A program made the translations under genes and the position numbers. Below, in pieces: positions 52,315 through 60,678 of a stretch of 64,000 bases of DNA. Where the stretch lies: assembly GCA_030536145.1 (NCBI GenBank), contig JAUNQN010000002.1, positions 25,778 to 89,777 of the forward strand, read 5' to 3'. The first letter of the stretch is position 1, and each line of letters opens with the position of its first letter. A model generated the notes under the pieces. It saw only the letters and a list, made by a program, of their open reading frames with translations, was not told the DNA's origin and did not search any database. The stretch comes from Akkermansia sp. Its GTDB lineage: Bacteria > Verrucomicrobiota > Verrucomicrobiia > Verrucomicrobiales > Akkermansiaceae.

Positions 52315-53424
52315 TTACTTGCGGTTAATCCTGATTTGCAGGATGGGGAGGAAACTGAAGAGATAGACCCCCATCCGGTTGCGGCTTTTCTTGATTTTCA
52401 GGCAGGGAAGCCCGAAAATGTAGACGCGTGTGGCATCCTCCTTTGCCTTGATGGTCAGCAGCGGAAGCAGGTAGAACAGATTCCAGGTGGTGCGTGTGTG
52501 CCAATATTTTGCAGAATTTTCATCCAGCCCCCATTGGGGGGTCTTGGCCGGCCTGCCGGAGGCGATGTGTGTCTTGCCCTGCCACGGCCCCAGTGCATAA
52601 CCGTGCAGCTGGGCGGCTACCACGGGATGGACCAGCCCCTCTATGGTGCGCAGGAGCTCCACGGGCACGGCGGGATAGGGCTCCCATATCCACTTCATAT
52701 CGTCTGTGGATCCCATGTAGGCACCGAAGTGCTCCCGGATAATCGACTCCACCTCCCTGTGGCTGATGTTCACGCTCTCGTCATCCGTGGAGAACCCGCC
52801 CAGGCGGAAACTGGTGAAATTGTGCGGCACGTACACCGGCTTGGCCCCACTGAGCAGCAGGCGCACCACCAGGTCGTAATCTGCGGCGCTGCGGTATTGT
52901 GGAAAGCGGAAACCGCCGTGCCGGCGCAGCAGGTCCGTGCGCGTGAACATGGTCTGGTGGCAGAACGGCATGGTGTATGGGAATGATCCTATCTGCGGGT
53001 ACTCCACATACTGGGGTTTCCCTTCCAGGCTGATGCAGGTGCGGGGGGCGTAGGAGAAATCCGCCTGGGCACGCTCCAGCATTTCCACGCTGCGCGCCAC
53101 GCCCTCCGCATCATGCCAGAAGTCGTCCGAGTTCAGGAAGGCCACATACTTTCCCCTGGCCAGGCGGATGCCCTTGTTCATGGCATCGTAGATTCCCTTG
53201 TCCGGCTCTGAAATGCAGGTCAGCCGGCCGTTGCCCTCATACTCGCGGATGAGCTCTACGGTGCCGTCTTGCGAGCCTCCGTCTATCACCAGGTGCTCGA
53301 TATTCGGGTAAGTCTGACCCTGCACGGATTCCACGCTGGTGCGGAACTGGGATTCGCGCTGCCCTTTGACGAGCTGGTAGGTTACGGTAATGACAGTTAC
53401 CAGGGGATTGCTAGGGTCACTCAT
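52315..53424 (-). CDS. Family 2 glycosyltransferase
   Basis: 369 residues, GT-A fold. VTVITVTYQ at the N-terminus, IEHLVIDGGSQDGT, and the sugar-nucleotide block GKYVAFLNSDDFWH. About 90 C-terminal residues are basic and carry aromatic repeats (VYIFGLPCLKIKKSRN). It shares about the first 230 residues with the neighbouring 388-residue protein, pointing to gene duplication. Third gene of a three-glycosyltransferase run; probably surface glycan synthesis. Confidence 0.93.
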   Translation of the reverse strand: MSDPSNPLVTVITVTYQLVKGQRESQFRTSVESVQGQTYPNIEHLVIDGGSQDGTVELIREYEGNGRLTCISEPDKGIYDAMNKGIRLARGKYVAFLNSDDFWHDAEGVARSVEMLERAQADFSYAPRTCISLEGKPQYVEYPQIGSFPYTMPFCHQTMFTRTDLLRRHGGFRFPQYRSAADYDLVVRLLLSGAKPVYVPHNFTSFRLGGFSTDDESVNISHREVESIIREHFGAYMGSTDDMKWIWEPYPAVPVELLRTIEGLVHPVVAAQLHGYALGPWQGKTHIASGRPAKTPQWGLDENSAKYWHTRTTWNLFYLLPLLTIKAKEDATRVYIFGLPCLKIKKSRNRMGVYLFSFLPILQIRINRK

Positions 53425-53439
53425 GGAGGCGGGGCTGCT

Positions 53440-54606
53440 TTAGTGTCTGGGAGAACGGCGCCATACGGGGATGCCGAGGAATTTCCACACGCTGGTGCCG
53501 GAAACGCGGTGGTTGATATCCAGGAAGGGAATCAGGCCGAAAAGGTACCAGCGCATGCGCTTGCGGGCAAACTGCATGGTGAAGCCGAGCATGGGCAGGA
53601 AGCCGAAGACCTGGTAGAGGCGCATGCCGGACTTGAGGGTGCGGGTGCGGAGAACCGGCAAACCCAGGAGGGAGGAATAGCGCCACCCGTGCCCCATGTG
53701 CGGCACGTTGTTGAGGATGCAGTCCTGGCTCACGATGCGCTCCATGCGCTGCAGGCGGCGCAGGCCGTCCATGTTGGCAGGGCCGTATGCATCTGCCAGA
53801 CTGCGTATGGCGGCAGGGTGGAGCAGGCCGGTGAGCGTACGGAAAAGCTCCTCCGGCATGTAGCCGCATTCCAGCTCGTCCAGAATGGGAGAAGGCATGA
53901 GCGGCTGCAGCTGGCGCTCCCGCGCCTTGCGGGATTCCCGGATGGTGGTTTCCGGCTGGGTGAAGGATGCACCGCCCCTGCGGAACGTGGTGAAAGTCAG
54001 GGGGACGTACACGGGCTTTGCCCCGTTCACCAGCAGGTGCAGGATCATGTCGTAATCCGCTGCAATGCGGAACTCCCCATCCGCAAATCCTCCTGCGGCG
54101 CGCATGGCGTCCACCCGCGTAAGCATGGTCTGGTGGCAGAACGGCATGGCACTGCACACGCTGCCCAGCTCCGCCATGGCATAGCCGGCCTCCCGGCCGT
54201 TGTCATACAGGTTGCGGCAGGGGGCGTAGGAGAACACGGCCTGCGCGCGCTCCAGGCACTCCACGGAGTAGGCGGCGCCGCGCGGGTCGTGCCAGTAGTC
54301 GTCTGAATTCAGGAAGGCGATGTACTTTCCTGTGGCAGCCCTCAGGCCCTTGTTCATGGCATCGTATATGCCGGAATCCGGCTCAGAGATGATGCGTATG
54401 CCGCGCTTGCCCTCATACTCCTTCAGGATATCCAGGGTTCCGTCGGTGGAGGCACCGTCCACGATGATGTGCTCAATGTCCGGGTGGGTTTGCTGCAGGA
54501 CGGAATCGATGCACTGGCGGAGGTATTCCACGCGCCGGCCGTGCACGATGTTGAACACCACCGTGACTACCGTGAGCCTAGGCAGGGGCTGGTTGGCGTT
54601 TGTCAT
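53440..54606 (-). CDS. Family 2 glycosyltransferase (paralogue)
   Basis: 388 residues. Same organisation as its downstream neighbour: LTVVTVVFN, IEHIIVDGASTDGT and GKYIAFLNSDDYWHD. The C-terminus is basic and aromatic (MRWYLFGLIPFLDINHRVSG). ATG 54606 overlaps the TGA of the preceding glycosyltransferase (ATGA) and is preferred over ATG 54615 and 54654. Confidence 0.93.
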   Translation of the reverse strand: MTNANQPLPRLTVVTVVFNIVHGRRVEYLRQCIDSVLQQTHPDIEHIIVDGASTDGTLDILKEYEGKRGIRIISEPDSGIYDAMNKGLRAATGKYIAFLNSDDYWHDPRGAAYSVECLERAQAVFSYAPCRNLYDNGREAGYAMAELGSVCSAMPFCHQTMLTRVDAMRAAGGFADGEFRIAADYDMILHLLVNGAKPVYVPLTFTTFRRGGASFTQPETTIRESRKARERQLQPLMPSPILDELECGYMPEELFRTLTGLLHPAAIRSLADAYGPANMDGLRRLQRMERIVSQDCILNNVPHMGHGWRYSSLLGLPVLRTRTLKSGMRLYQVFGFLPMLGFTMQFARKRMRWYLFGLIPFLDINHRVSGTSVWKFLGIPVWRRSPRH

Positions 54607-55574
54607 CTGCTCCATCGTTTGAGAAGGCGGGTAAGGCGTTTCCAGTAGTACCACGGCCCCAGGGCGGCGCTGCCGCAGAGTACCTTTTGCAGCAGTCGGC
54701 GGTTCTTGTCGGACAATGTATCCGGCAGGGTTTCCGGGGTGAGGGAGAGCTTTCGCAGGGCAGCCCTCACCTTGGCGGCACAGGTGCGCTGGGCACGGTG
54801 GGGCGCCATGGAGCGTATGCGGCGCAGGGCGTGGGCGGCAAAGTCAGTCAGGTATGACTCCCGCTGAGCCGCTGCGGGGTGGGCTGCCAGGTGGCACGCC
54901 AGGTGCCTGGTGGCATTTGCCAGGTCAGCGCAAAGCATGCAGCCGCGGGAGGAGAGGGAATCCGGGCATGCGTGGTAGGAGTAGCCGCAAGAGGGGCTGA
55001 GTATGATTTCCCGGCACAGGGGGAATGCCATGTGGGTGAACAGGGTGTCCTCCCCGTAGCTCACGTCCTCTGCGAAGCGTATGCCGTGTTCCCGCAGCAT
55101 GGCGGTGCGGTACAGCTTGCCCCAGGCATACAGGCGCAGCTGCATGCCCGGCCGGGAGCTGGCCTTGGCCTCTCCGGTGCAGGCGGGGCGCGGTGTGCTT
55201 GCCTCTCCGCTGCACCTGCAGTGCCCGCCTATGATACAGTCCGCCAGCGGGTGGTTCTGCGTCTCGGCCAGCAGTTCCGGCAGGAAATCCGGTTCCACGC
55301 TGTCATCCCCGTCCACAAAACAGATGTAGTCTCCCGTGGCCGCGTCCATCCCGGCGTTGCGCGCAGCGGAAACGCCGCTGTTCTCCTGGTGGATGACCCG
55401 TATGCGCGGGTCTTCTGCGGCCATCTTGTCCAGCAGCTTGGCAGAGTCGTCGGACGAGCCGTCGTTCACGCATATAATCTCCATGTCCTGCACGGGGGAG
55501 GCGCACACGCTCCCCAGGCTCCTGTGCAGGAAAGGAGCTGAATTGTACACGGGGATGATGACGGAAAGTTGCAT
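54603..55574 (-). CDS. Family 2 glycosyltransferase
   Basis: 323 residues from ATG 55574, which opens into QLSVIIPVYNSAPFLHRSLGSV. IICVNDGSSDDS and GDYICFVDGDDSVEPD are the donor-binding blocks. The C-terminal third is less typical, basic and Cys-rich (four Cys within about 30 residues around SSRGCMLCADLANA). It is the first gene of the run, behind a strong promoter and a short GC-rich leader hairpin. Confidence 0.93.
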   Translation of the reverse strand: MQLSVIIPVYNSAPFLHRSLGSVCASPVQDMEIICVNDGSSDDSAKLLDKMAAEDPRIRVIHQENSGVSAARNAGMDAATGDYICFVDGDDSVEPDFLPELLAETQNHPLADCIIGGHCRCSGEASTPRPACTGEAKASSRPGMQLRLYAWGKLYRTAMLREHGIRFAEDVSYGEDTLFTHMAFPLCREIILSPSCGYSYHACPDSLSSRGCMLCADLANATRHLACHLAAHPAAAQRESYLTDFAAHALRRIRSMAPHRAQRTCAAKVRAALRKLSLTPETLPDTLSDKNRRLLQKVLCGSAALGPWYYWKRLTRLLKRWSR

Positions 55575-55608
55575 GTCTACCGGGGAAGCCCTCCTAAGGG
55601 CCGGTGCG

Positions 55609-55629
55609 GCGCGGGGCTTGCCCCCGCGC
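55609..55629 (-). promoter_or_regulatory. 5'-leader hairpin of the glycosyltransferase operon
   Basis: An 8-bp all-GC stem (55609-55616 with 55622-55629) beginning about 4 nt from the predicted transcription start. It lacks a T-tract on the minus strand, so it may stabilise the mRNA 5' end. Confidence 0.5.
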
Positions 55630-55639
55630 TGCAATTGCC

Positions 55640-55668
55640 AGTATAGGATTAGTGGGGAAACTAGTCAA
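55640..55668 (-). promoter_or_regulatory. Glycosyltransferase operon promoter
   Basis: Minus strand TTGACT (55668-55663), 17 nt, TATACT (55645-55640). Confidence 0.85.
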
Positions 55669-55683
55669 GCCCGAAAGGAATGC

Positions 55684-55712
55684 TTGTCATGCAACGATGT
55701 ATCTGATACAAT
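55684..55712 (+). promoter_or_regulatory. ABC exporter operon promoter
   Basis: TTGTCA (55684-55689), 17 nt, TACAAT (55707-55712), back to back with the glycosyltransferase promoter (16 bp between the -35 boxes). Confidence 0.82.
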
Positions 55713-55752
55713 AGCGGTGTTGGCTGAAACTGTACAGGGCAAGAAGCAAGGC

Positions 55753-57582
55753 ATGGGCGCGGTGATGCTCCCTGTCATCCGGCGCTATGTGTTCAGTACT
55801 GCCCGGGTGAGGCGCATGGTAGTGGGTGGAGTGGTGGCGGGTGTCTTTGCAGCTGCCGCCTCCGGTTTCGGCCTGCCGGTCATGCTCCAGAAGGTGCTGC
55901 CGGTGGTGTTCGGCAAGGAACCCCCTCCGGAGCTGCTGCAGGGATGGCTGGTGCGGCATGTGGCCCCGGAGCAGATGGACTCTGTGCTGATGTGGGGCGC
56001 CGCCCTGTTTATACCGCTGGTGATGGCGGTGCGCGGCATATCCACCTACCTGAACACCTACCTGCTGACCCGTGGCGGCATGCTGGCGCTGTCGGATATG
56101 CGTACGGACCAGTTTGCGCGCCTGCAGTGGCTTTCCTTTTCCTTCCATGACCGCCGCAGCCGCGGTGACCTGATGACTGCGGTTATCCAATACACCCAGA
56201 ATGTGCAGCAGGGCATGATAGGCGTGATGAATGACCTGGTGCTCCAGCCGCTCACCCTGGTGGCAGCCGCCGCGTACCTGGCATACGCGGCGCTCACCAG
56301 CCATGCCGGGGCCATGCTGCTGGGCAATATCGTTATCTCCGCCGCCTGCATCCCGGTCATCCACTTTGTGGGCAAGAAACTTATCAAGCACGTCCGCAAG
56401 GCCCTCGTCGGCATGAATGTCATCACCTCCATTGTGGAGGAAACCCTCTCCGCCCAGCGTGAGGTGCGTGCCTTTAACCTGGAGAGCCTGCGTGAGCAGA
56501 TGCTGAAGGAGGCCATCCGCTATTTCAATCGCCTGCTGATACGCGTGGCGGCCTGGCAGCAGTCCCTTGCCCCGCTGGTGGAGATAGTGACGGCGCTGGC
56601 TCTCTCCTACGCCCTGTTCCACGGGGCGCATGACGGGCTGAGCCTGGAGCAGTTCAGCGCCATAGCCACGGCCTTCTATTTCTGCTATGATCCCGTGAAG
56701 CGCCTGGGTGCCACGGCCAACAGCTGCCAGATGATACGCGTGGGTGTGGAGGGGTTGAACGATATCCTGCTGGCGAAGGACGAGACCCCGGAGCCGGCAG
56801 AGCCGCTTTCCCTGCCGCAGCCCACACCGGGCGCGGTGGCGTTCCGCAACGTGCGGTTCAGCTATGAGCCGGATACCCCCGTGCTGAAGGATATCACCGT
56901 GAGCGTGCCGGCGGGGCAGGTGGTGGCCCTGGTGGGTCCCAGCGGTTCCGGCAAGACTACCTTTATCAACCTGATATGCCGCTTTTATGATGTGGACAGC
57001 GGCAGTGTGGAGATAGACGGTGTGGATGTGCGCCGCCTGACGCGTACGGAACGTACCGGGGCCATTGCCCTGGTATCCCAGTTTGCCGCCCTGTTCCGCG
57101 GCACCATCCGTGAGAACATAGGCGCGGGACGCCCCGCCGCCGCTGCGGATGAGGTGGAGCAGGCCGCCAGCCGCGCCCGGGTGGACGAGTTTGCCCTGCA
57201 GGACCCCGCCGGGTACGACCGCATGCTGGAGGAGGGCGGAGCCGGGCTTTCCGGCGGGCAGCGCCAGCGTGTCTCCATTGCCCGTGCATTCCTGAAGAAT
57301 GCCCCCATCCTCATCCTGGATGAGGCTACCTCCGCCCTGGATATGAAGAGCGAGGCCGCCATCCAGGAATCCCTGGAGGAGCTGGCCAAGGGCCATACCA
57401 CCTTCATCATCGCCCACCGTTTCAGCACCATCCGCATGGCGCAGCGCATCCTGGTGTTTGAGCACGGGCGCATAGTGGCAGACGGCACGCATGACACGCT
57501 GTACCGGGAGTGCATGCTCTACCGCCACCTGTATGATGAGCAGGTGCGGCAGGCGCAGGAAGGAAAGGAGGCGGCATGCTGA
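55753..57582 (+). CDS. ABC exporter half-transporter (MsbA-like), first of a pair
   Basis: 609 residues. Membrane domain of six helices (about 10-320) fused to an ATPase: Walker A GPSGSGKT near 395, signature LSGGQRQR near 498, Walker B ILILDEAT near 520. I used ATG 55753; ATG 55765 also fits, and a TTG at 55720 sits 7 nt after the -10. It overlaps the next gene by 7 nt, so they probably form a heterodimer exporting lipid-linked glycan, lipid or peptide. Confidence 0.92.
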   Translation: MGAVMLPVIRRYVFSTARVRRMVVGGVVAGVFAAAASGFGLPVMLQKVLPVVFGKEPPPELLQGWLVRHVAPEQMDSVLMWGAALFIPLVMAVRGISTYLNTYLLTRGGMLALSDMRTDQFARLQWLSFSFHDRRSRGDLMTAVIQYTQNVQQGMIGVMNDLVLQPLTLVAAAAYLAYAALTSHAGAMLLGNIVISAACIPVIHFVGKKLIKHVRKALVGMNVITSIVEETLSAQREVRAFNLESLREQMLKEAIRYFNRLLIRVAAWQQSLAPLVEIVTALALSYALFHGAHDGLSLEQFSAIATAFYFCYDPVKRLGATANSCQMIRVGVEGLNDILLAKDETPEPAEPLSLPQPTPGAVAFRNVRFSYEPDTPVLKDITVSVPAGQVVALVGPSGSGKTTFINLICRFYDVDSGSVEIDGVDVRRLTRTERTGAIALVSQFAALFRGTIRENIGAGRPAAAADEVEQAASRARVDEFALQDPAGYDRMLEEGGAGLSGGQRQRVSIARAFLKNAPILILDEATSALDMKSEAAIQESLEELAKGHTTFIIAHRFSTIRMAQRILVFEHGRIVADGTHDTLYRECMLYRHLYDEQVRQAQEGKEAAC

Positions 57583-59363
57583 AGCGCTACCTGTATTTTG
57601 CGCGGCAGTTCCTGGTGCCGCACCTGGTGCTGCTGGGCGTGGTGTTTCTCACGGGTATCGTGGCGGCCTCTGCCAGCGGCCTGGGAGTGCCCATGATGGT
57701 GAAATACGTGTTCCCGCTGGTGTTCAACAGTGACACCGGGGCCACGCCGGAGCTGGTGCAGCGCGTGCCGCGCCTGGCGGAGCTGGACCGCTCCACGCTG
57801 CTGTGGTGCGCCTGTGCGCTGCTGCCGCTGGTGTTCCTGGTGCGCGGGTTTGCCCTGTGGGCAAATGCCGTGCTGGTGAACCTGCTGGGCCTGCGTATCC
57901 TGGAGAGCCTGCGCATGAAGGTGTTCCGCCGCGTGCAGGAACTGCCTGTGGCCTTTATGGAGAAGCGCCGCAAGGGAGATGTGATCAGCCGTATTGTGGC
58001 AGATACGCAGAACGTGCAGATGATTCTCTCCAACGTGGCCAACGACCTGATCAAGCAGCCCATTACCGCACTTTGCGGCATGGTGGCGTTTATCTCCCTG
58101 CTGGTGATGAGCGGGAACGGCCTGCTGTTCTTCGTGAACATCATCTTCATTGCCCTGGCAGCATGGCCCATTGTGTCCTTCGGCAAGCGCATCACCCGCA
58201 AGGCCCTGCTGGCCCAGCAGGGGCTGGGTGAGCTGAATACAACCCTGCAGCAGAACCTGGAAACCCAGCGTGAGGTGCGTGCCTACGCCATGGAGGAAAA
58301 GGAGATAGCTGCCTTCCGCGGTGCCTCCGACAACTATTGCAGCCAGTACGTGAAACTGGTGAAATACCAGAAGGCCCTGGTACCGGTCATGGAGATTGTG
58401 ACCGCCGTGGCCCTGGCCGTGCTCATGGTGCGCGGGCGCCTGTGCAACATGAAGCTGGATGATTTCATGGCCATGGCGGGTGCCCTCTTCTTTGCCTTTG
58501 ACGGCCTGAAGCGCGCCGGAAACGCCTTCAACCGCTTCAACGAGGCCCAGGGTTCCCTGCAGCGCCTTTCTGAAATCCTGCTGGAGCCCAACGATATGCC
58601 CGACCCGGAGCAGCCCGTGGAGCTGCCGGAGCGCGTGCAGGGTGAGATTGCCTTCCGCCATGTCACCTTTGCCTATGATGAGCAGCACACCGCGCTGCGG
58701 GATATAGACCTGGTGATTCCCCCCGGCCAGATTGTGGGGTTGGTGGGCCCCAGCGGCGCAGGAAAGACCACCTTTGCCAACCTGATCCCCCGTTTCTATG
58801 ATGCCACCGCCGGCGCGGTGGAGGTGGACGGCGTGAACGTGAAGGATGTGCGCGCCGCAGACCTGCGCCGCCAGCTGGCCTATGTGGGGCAGCAGGCCCT
58901 GCTGTTCACCGGCAGCATACGGGAGAACATAGCCCTGGGCAAGCCCGGCGCCACGGAGCAGGAGGTGCTGGCTGCGGCGGATGCCGCCGCCGTTTCCAAG
59001 TTCCTGGATTCGCAGACGGAAGGTATTGATACTCAGCTGGGGCAGGGCGGCAACGGGCTTTCCGGCGGCCAGCGCCAGCGCGTGGCTATTGCCCGCGCCT
59101 TTGTGAAGGATGCCCCCATCCTTATCCTGGACGAGGCCACCGCCTCCCTGGATGCGGAGAGCGAGCGCGAGATCCAGCAGGAGCTGGACCGCCTGGCCCA
59201 GGGCAGGACCACGCTCATCGTGGCCCACCGGTTCAGCACCATCCGCCATGCCCACCGTATCCTGGTGTTTGATGCAGGCCGCATTGTTGCAGATGGTACG
59301 CACGCGGAGCTGTATGAATCCTGCCCGCTGTACAAGGAGCTGTACGACCGCCAGGGCCTGTGA
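57576..59363 (+). CDS. ABC exporter half-transporter (MsbA-like), second of a pair
   Basis: 595 residues. Same architecture as its partner: six helices, Walker A GPSGAGKT near 390, signature LSGGQRQR near 493, Walker B ILILDEAT near 515, and a catalytic Glu in both halves. The membrane domain retains QNVQMILSNVANDLIKQP, typical of lipid flippases of the MsbA branch. The start lies inside the previous gene. A TolC-like lipoprotein gene follows with its own promoter. Confidence 0.93.
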   Translation: MLKRYLYFARQFLVPHLVLLGVVFLTGIVAASASGLGVPMMVKYVFPLVFNSDTGATPELVQRVPRLAELDRSTLLWCACALLPLVFLVRGFALWANAVLVNLLGLRILESLRMKVFRRVQELPVAFMEKRRKGDVISRIVADTQNVQMILSNVANDLIKQPITALCGMVAFISLLVMSGNGLLFFVNIIFIALAAWPIVSFGKRITRKALLAQQGLGELNTTLQQNLETQREVRAYAMEEKEIAAFRGASDNYCSQYVKLVKYQKALVPVMEIVTAVALAVLMVRGRLCNMKLDDFMAMAGALFFAFDGLKRAGNAFNRFNEAQGSLQRLSEILLEPNDMPDPEQPVELPERVQGEIAFRHVTFAYDEQHTALRDIDLVIPPGQIVGLVGPSGAGKTTFANLIPRFYDATAGAVEVDGVNVKDVRAADLRRQLAYVGQQALLFTGSIRENIALGKPGATEQEVLAAADAAAVSKFLDSQTEGIDTQLGQGGNGLSGGQRQRVAIARAFVKDAPILILDEATASLDAESEREIQQELDRLAQGRTTLIVAHRFSTIRHAHRILVFDAGRIVADGTHAELYESCPLYKELYDRQGL

Positions 59364-59384
59364 CGCGCGTGACAGGATGGGAGC

Positions 59385-59412
59385 TTGCAACGGTGGTGAA
59401 ATCTGATATGAT
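59385..59412 (+). promoter_or_regulatory. TolC-like lipoprotein promoter, leaderless geometry
   Basis: TTGCAA (59385-59390), 16 nt, TATGAT (59407-59412), 6 nt to GTG 59419. Confidence 0.75.
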
Positions 59413-59418
59413 AGGGAC

Positions 59419-60669
59419 GTGAAAGCGCTGTTGTGTGCAAGTTTGGCGATAGCTGCTGTGGTCCTGCAGGGCTGCAGCCTTCAGAAGCGTTTGTCCCGTG
59501 CCACGGCCAGGATGGAGGCGCGCTATGAGAAGCTGGAAACCTGGGAGAACCTGCCCGTGCGCACCATCTCTTGGAACCAGGCCGTGGCCATCATGCGCAC
59601 CGGGAACCAGGAAATCATCTCTGCAAACAACTCTGTCACCAGGGCCCACCGGGAATCCATGCGTATTTACACGGATCTGATTCCCACTGTCTCCTACTAT
59701 GCGTACATGAACCGCACCCTGGAGGACTTGACACGCTCATGGGACGGCTCATCGCTGTATTCCAACGTCAACGTCAATTTCTTCCTTCCCACGCTTACCC
59801 AGCTCCCTTACCGCGTGTATTCCAACAAGGTGACCGCCTTCAGCGCCGTGAAATCCGTGGAGGCAGCGGAGCGTGAGGCTGTATCCAAGCTTTACCAGAT
59901 GGTGCGCAAGCGTGAGCTGGCGCTCCGGCTCCGTGAGCTGGAATCCGCCCAGCCTGTAGAGGAGGGTGCCAAGCAGGGCCTGGAGGCGGAATCCGTGAAA
60001 GGTGACCTGGAATACTACCAGGCGGTGGCCAAGGTGCTGGGCAATGCCTCTGCCCGCTGGAATATCCTGCCGGAGACCATGCCGCGCCTGCAGTGGAAGG
60101 ACTACCGCCACCGCTTGGACAAGCTGGATTCCCTGGTGGTGCTCAAGTTTGTACTGGACCTGGAGCGCAGCCGCATGGAGCAGTACGGTATAGCCCTGCA
60201 GTACCTGCCCACGCTGAATACCAGCCTGTACAGCCCCTCCCTGTTCAGCTCCTCCGGCGGCACGTACCAGGGCACCTTCCTCAGTTCCAAGGATACCCGG
60301 CTCAACCTGAGTTTGAGCTACTCCCTGGATACGCGCATGGATATCTGGACGCGTTTCCGCGATTCCCAGGACCGCTACCGCCTGGCGCAAAGGAAGGTGG
60401 AGCTGGACATGCGGGAGCACAAGAGTAAGATAGATGCCCTGAAGCGCAGTGTGGACGAGTATGAAAACTGGAAGGGCTACATGGCCAAGCGCATGGAGTT
60501 CATCCGCACTACCCCGGCGGAGGATGCGGATTCCTTCCTGGAGCGCAACAAGGCGCTGGCGGATATGAGGCGTGAGCTCATCAAGCAGGAGCAGCAGGCC
60601 GTAGATACGGAGGCCGCGCTCATCCTGGAGTACGGCATGCCCGGGCTCACCCCCATGAAGTTTGAGTAA
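59419..60669 (+). CDS. TolC-like outer-membrane lipoprotein
   Basis: 416 residues. Signal peptide with lipobox VLQGC (Cys19). The rest is mostly long amphipathic helix with two strand-rich parts (TDLIPTVSYYAYMNRTL...VNVNFFLPTLTQLPYRV and LPTLNTSLYSPSLF...LNLSLSYSLDTRMDIW), the OEP arrangement of two helical hairpins and two barrel segments. It is shorter than TolC (about 470). It starts with GTG. It may form the outer gate for the ABC pair upstream, although no membrane-fusion protein gene is present. Confidence 0.8.
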   Translation: MKALLCASLAIAAVVLQGCSLQKRLSRATARMEARYEKLETWENLPVRTISWNQAVAIMRTGNQEIISANNSVTRAHRESMRIYTDLIPTVSYYAYMNRTLEDLTRSWDGSSLYSNVNVNFFLPTLTQLPYRVYSNKVTAFSAVKSVEAAEREAVSKLYQMVRKRELALRLRELESAQPVEEGAKQGLEAESVKGDLEYYQAVAKVLGNASARWNILPETMPRLQWKDYRHRLDKLDSLVVLKFVLDLERSRMEQYGIALQYLPTLNTSLYSPSLFSSSGGTYQGTFLSSKDTRLNLSLSYSLDTRMDIWTRFRDSQDRYRLAQRKVELDMREHKSKIDALKRSVDEYENWKGYMAKRMEFIRTTPAEDADSFLERNKALADMRRELIKQEQQAVDTEAALILEYGMPGLTPMKFE

Positions 60670-60678
60670 CCCGCGCCC

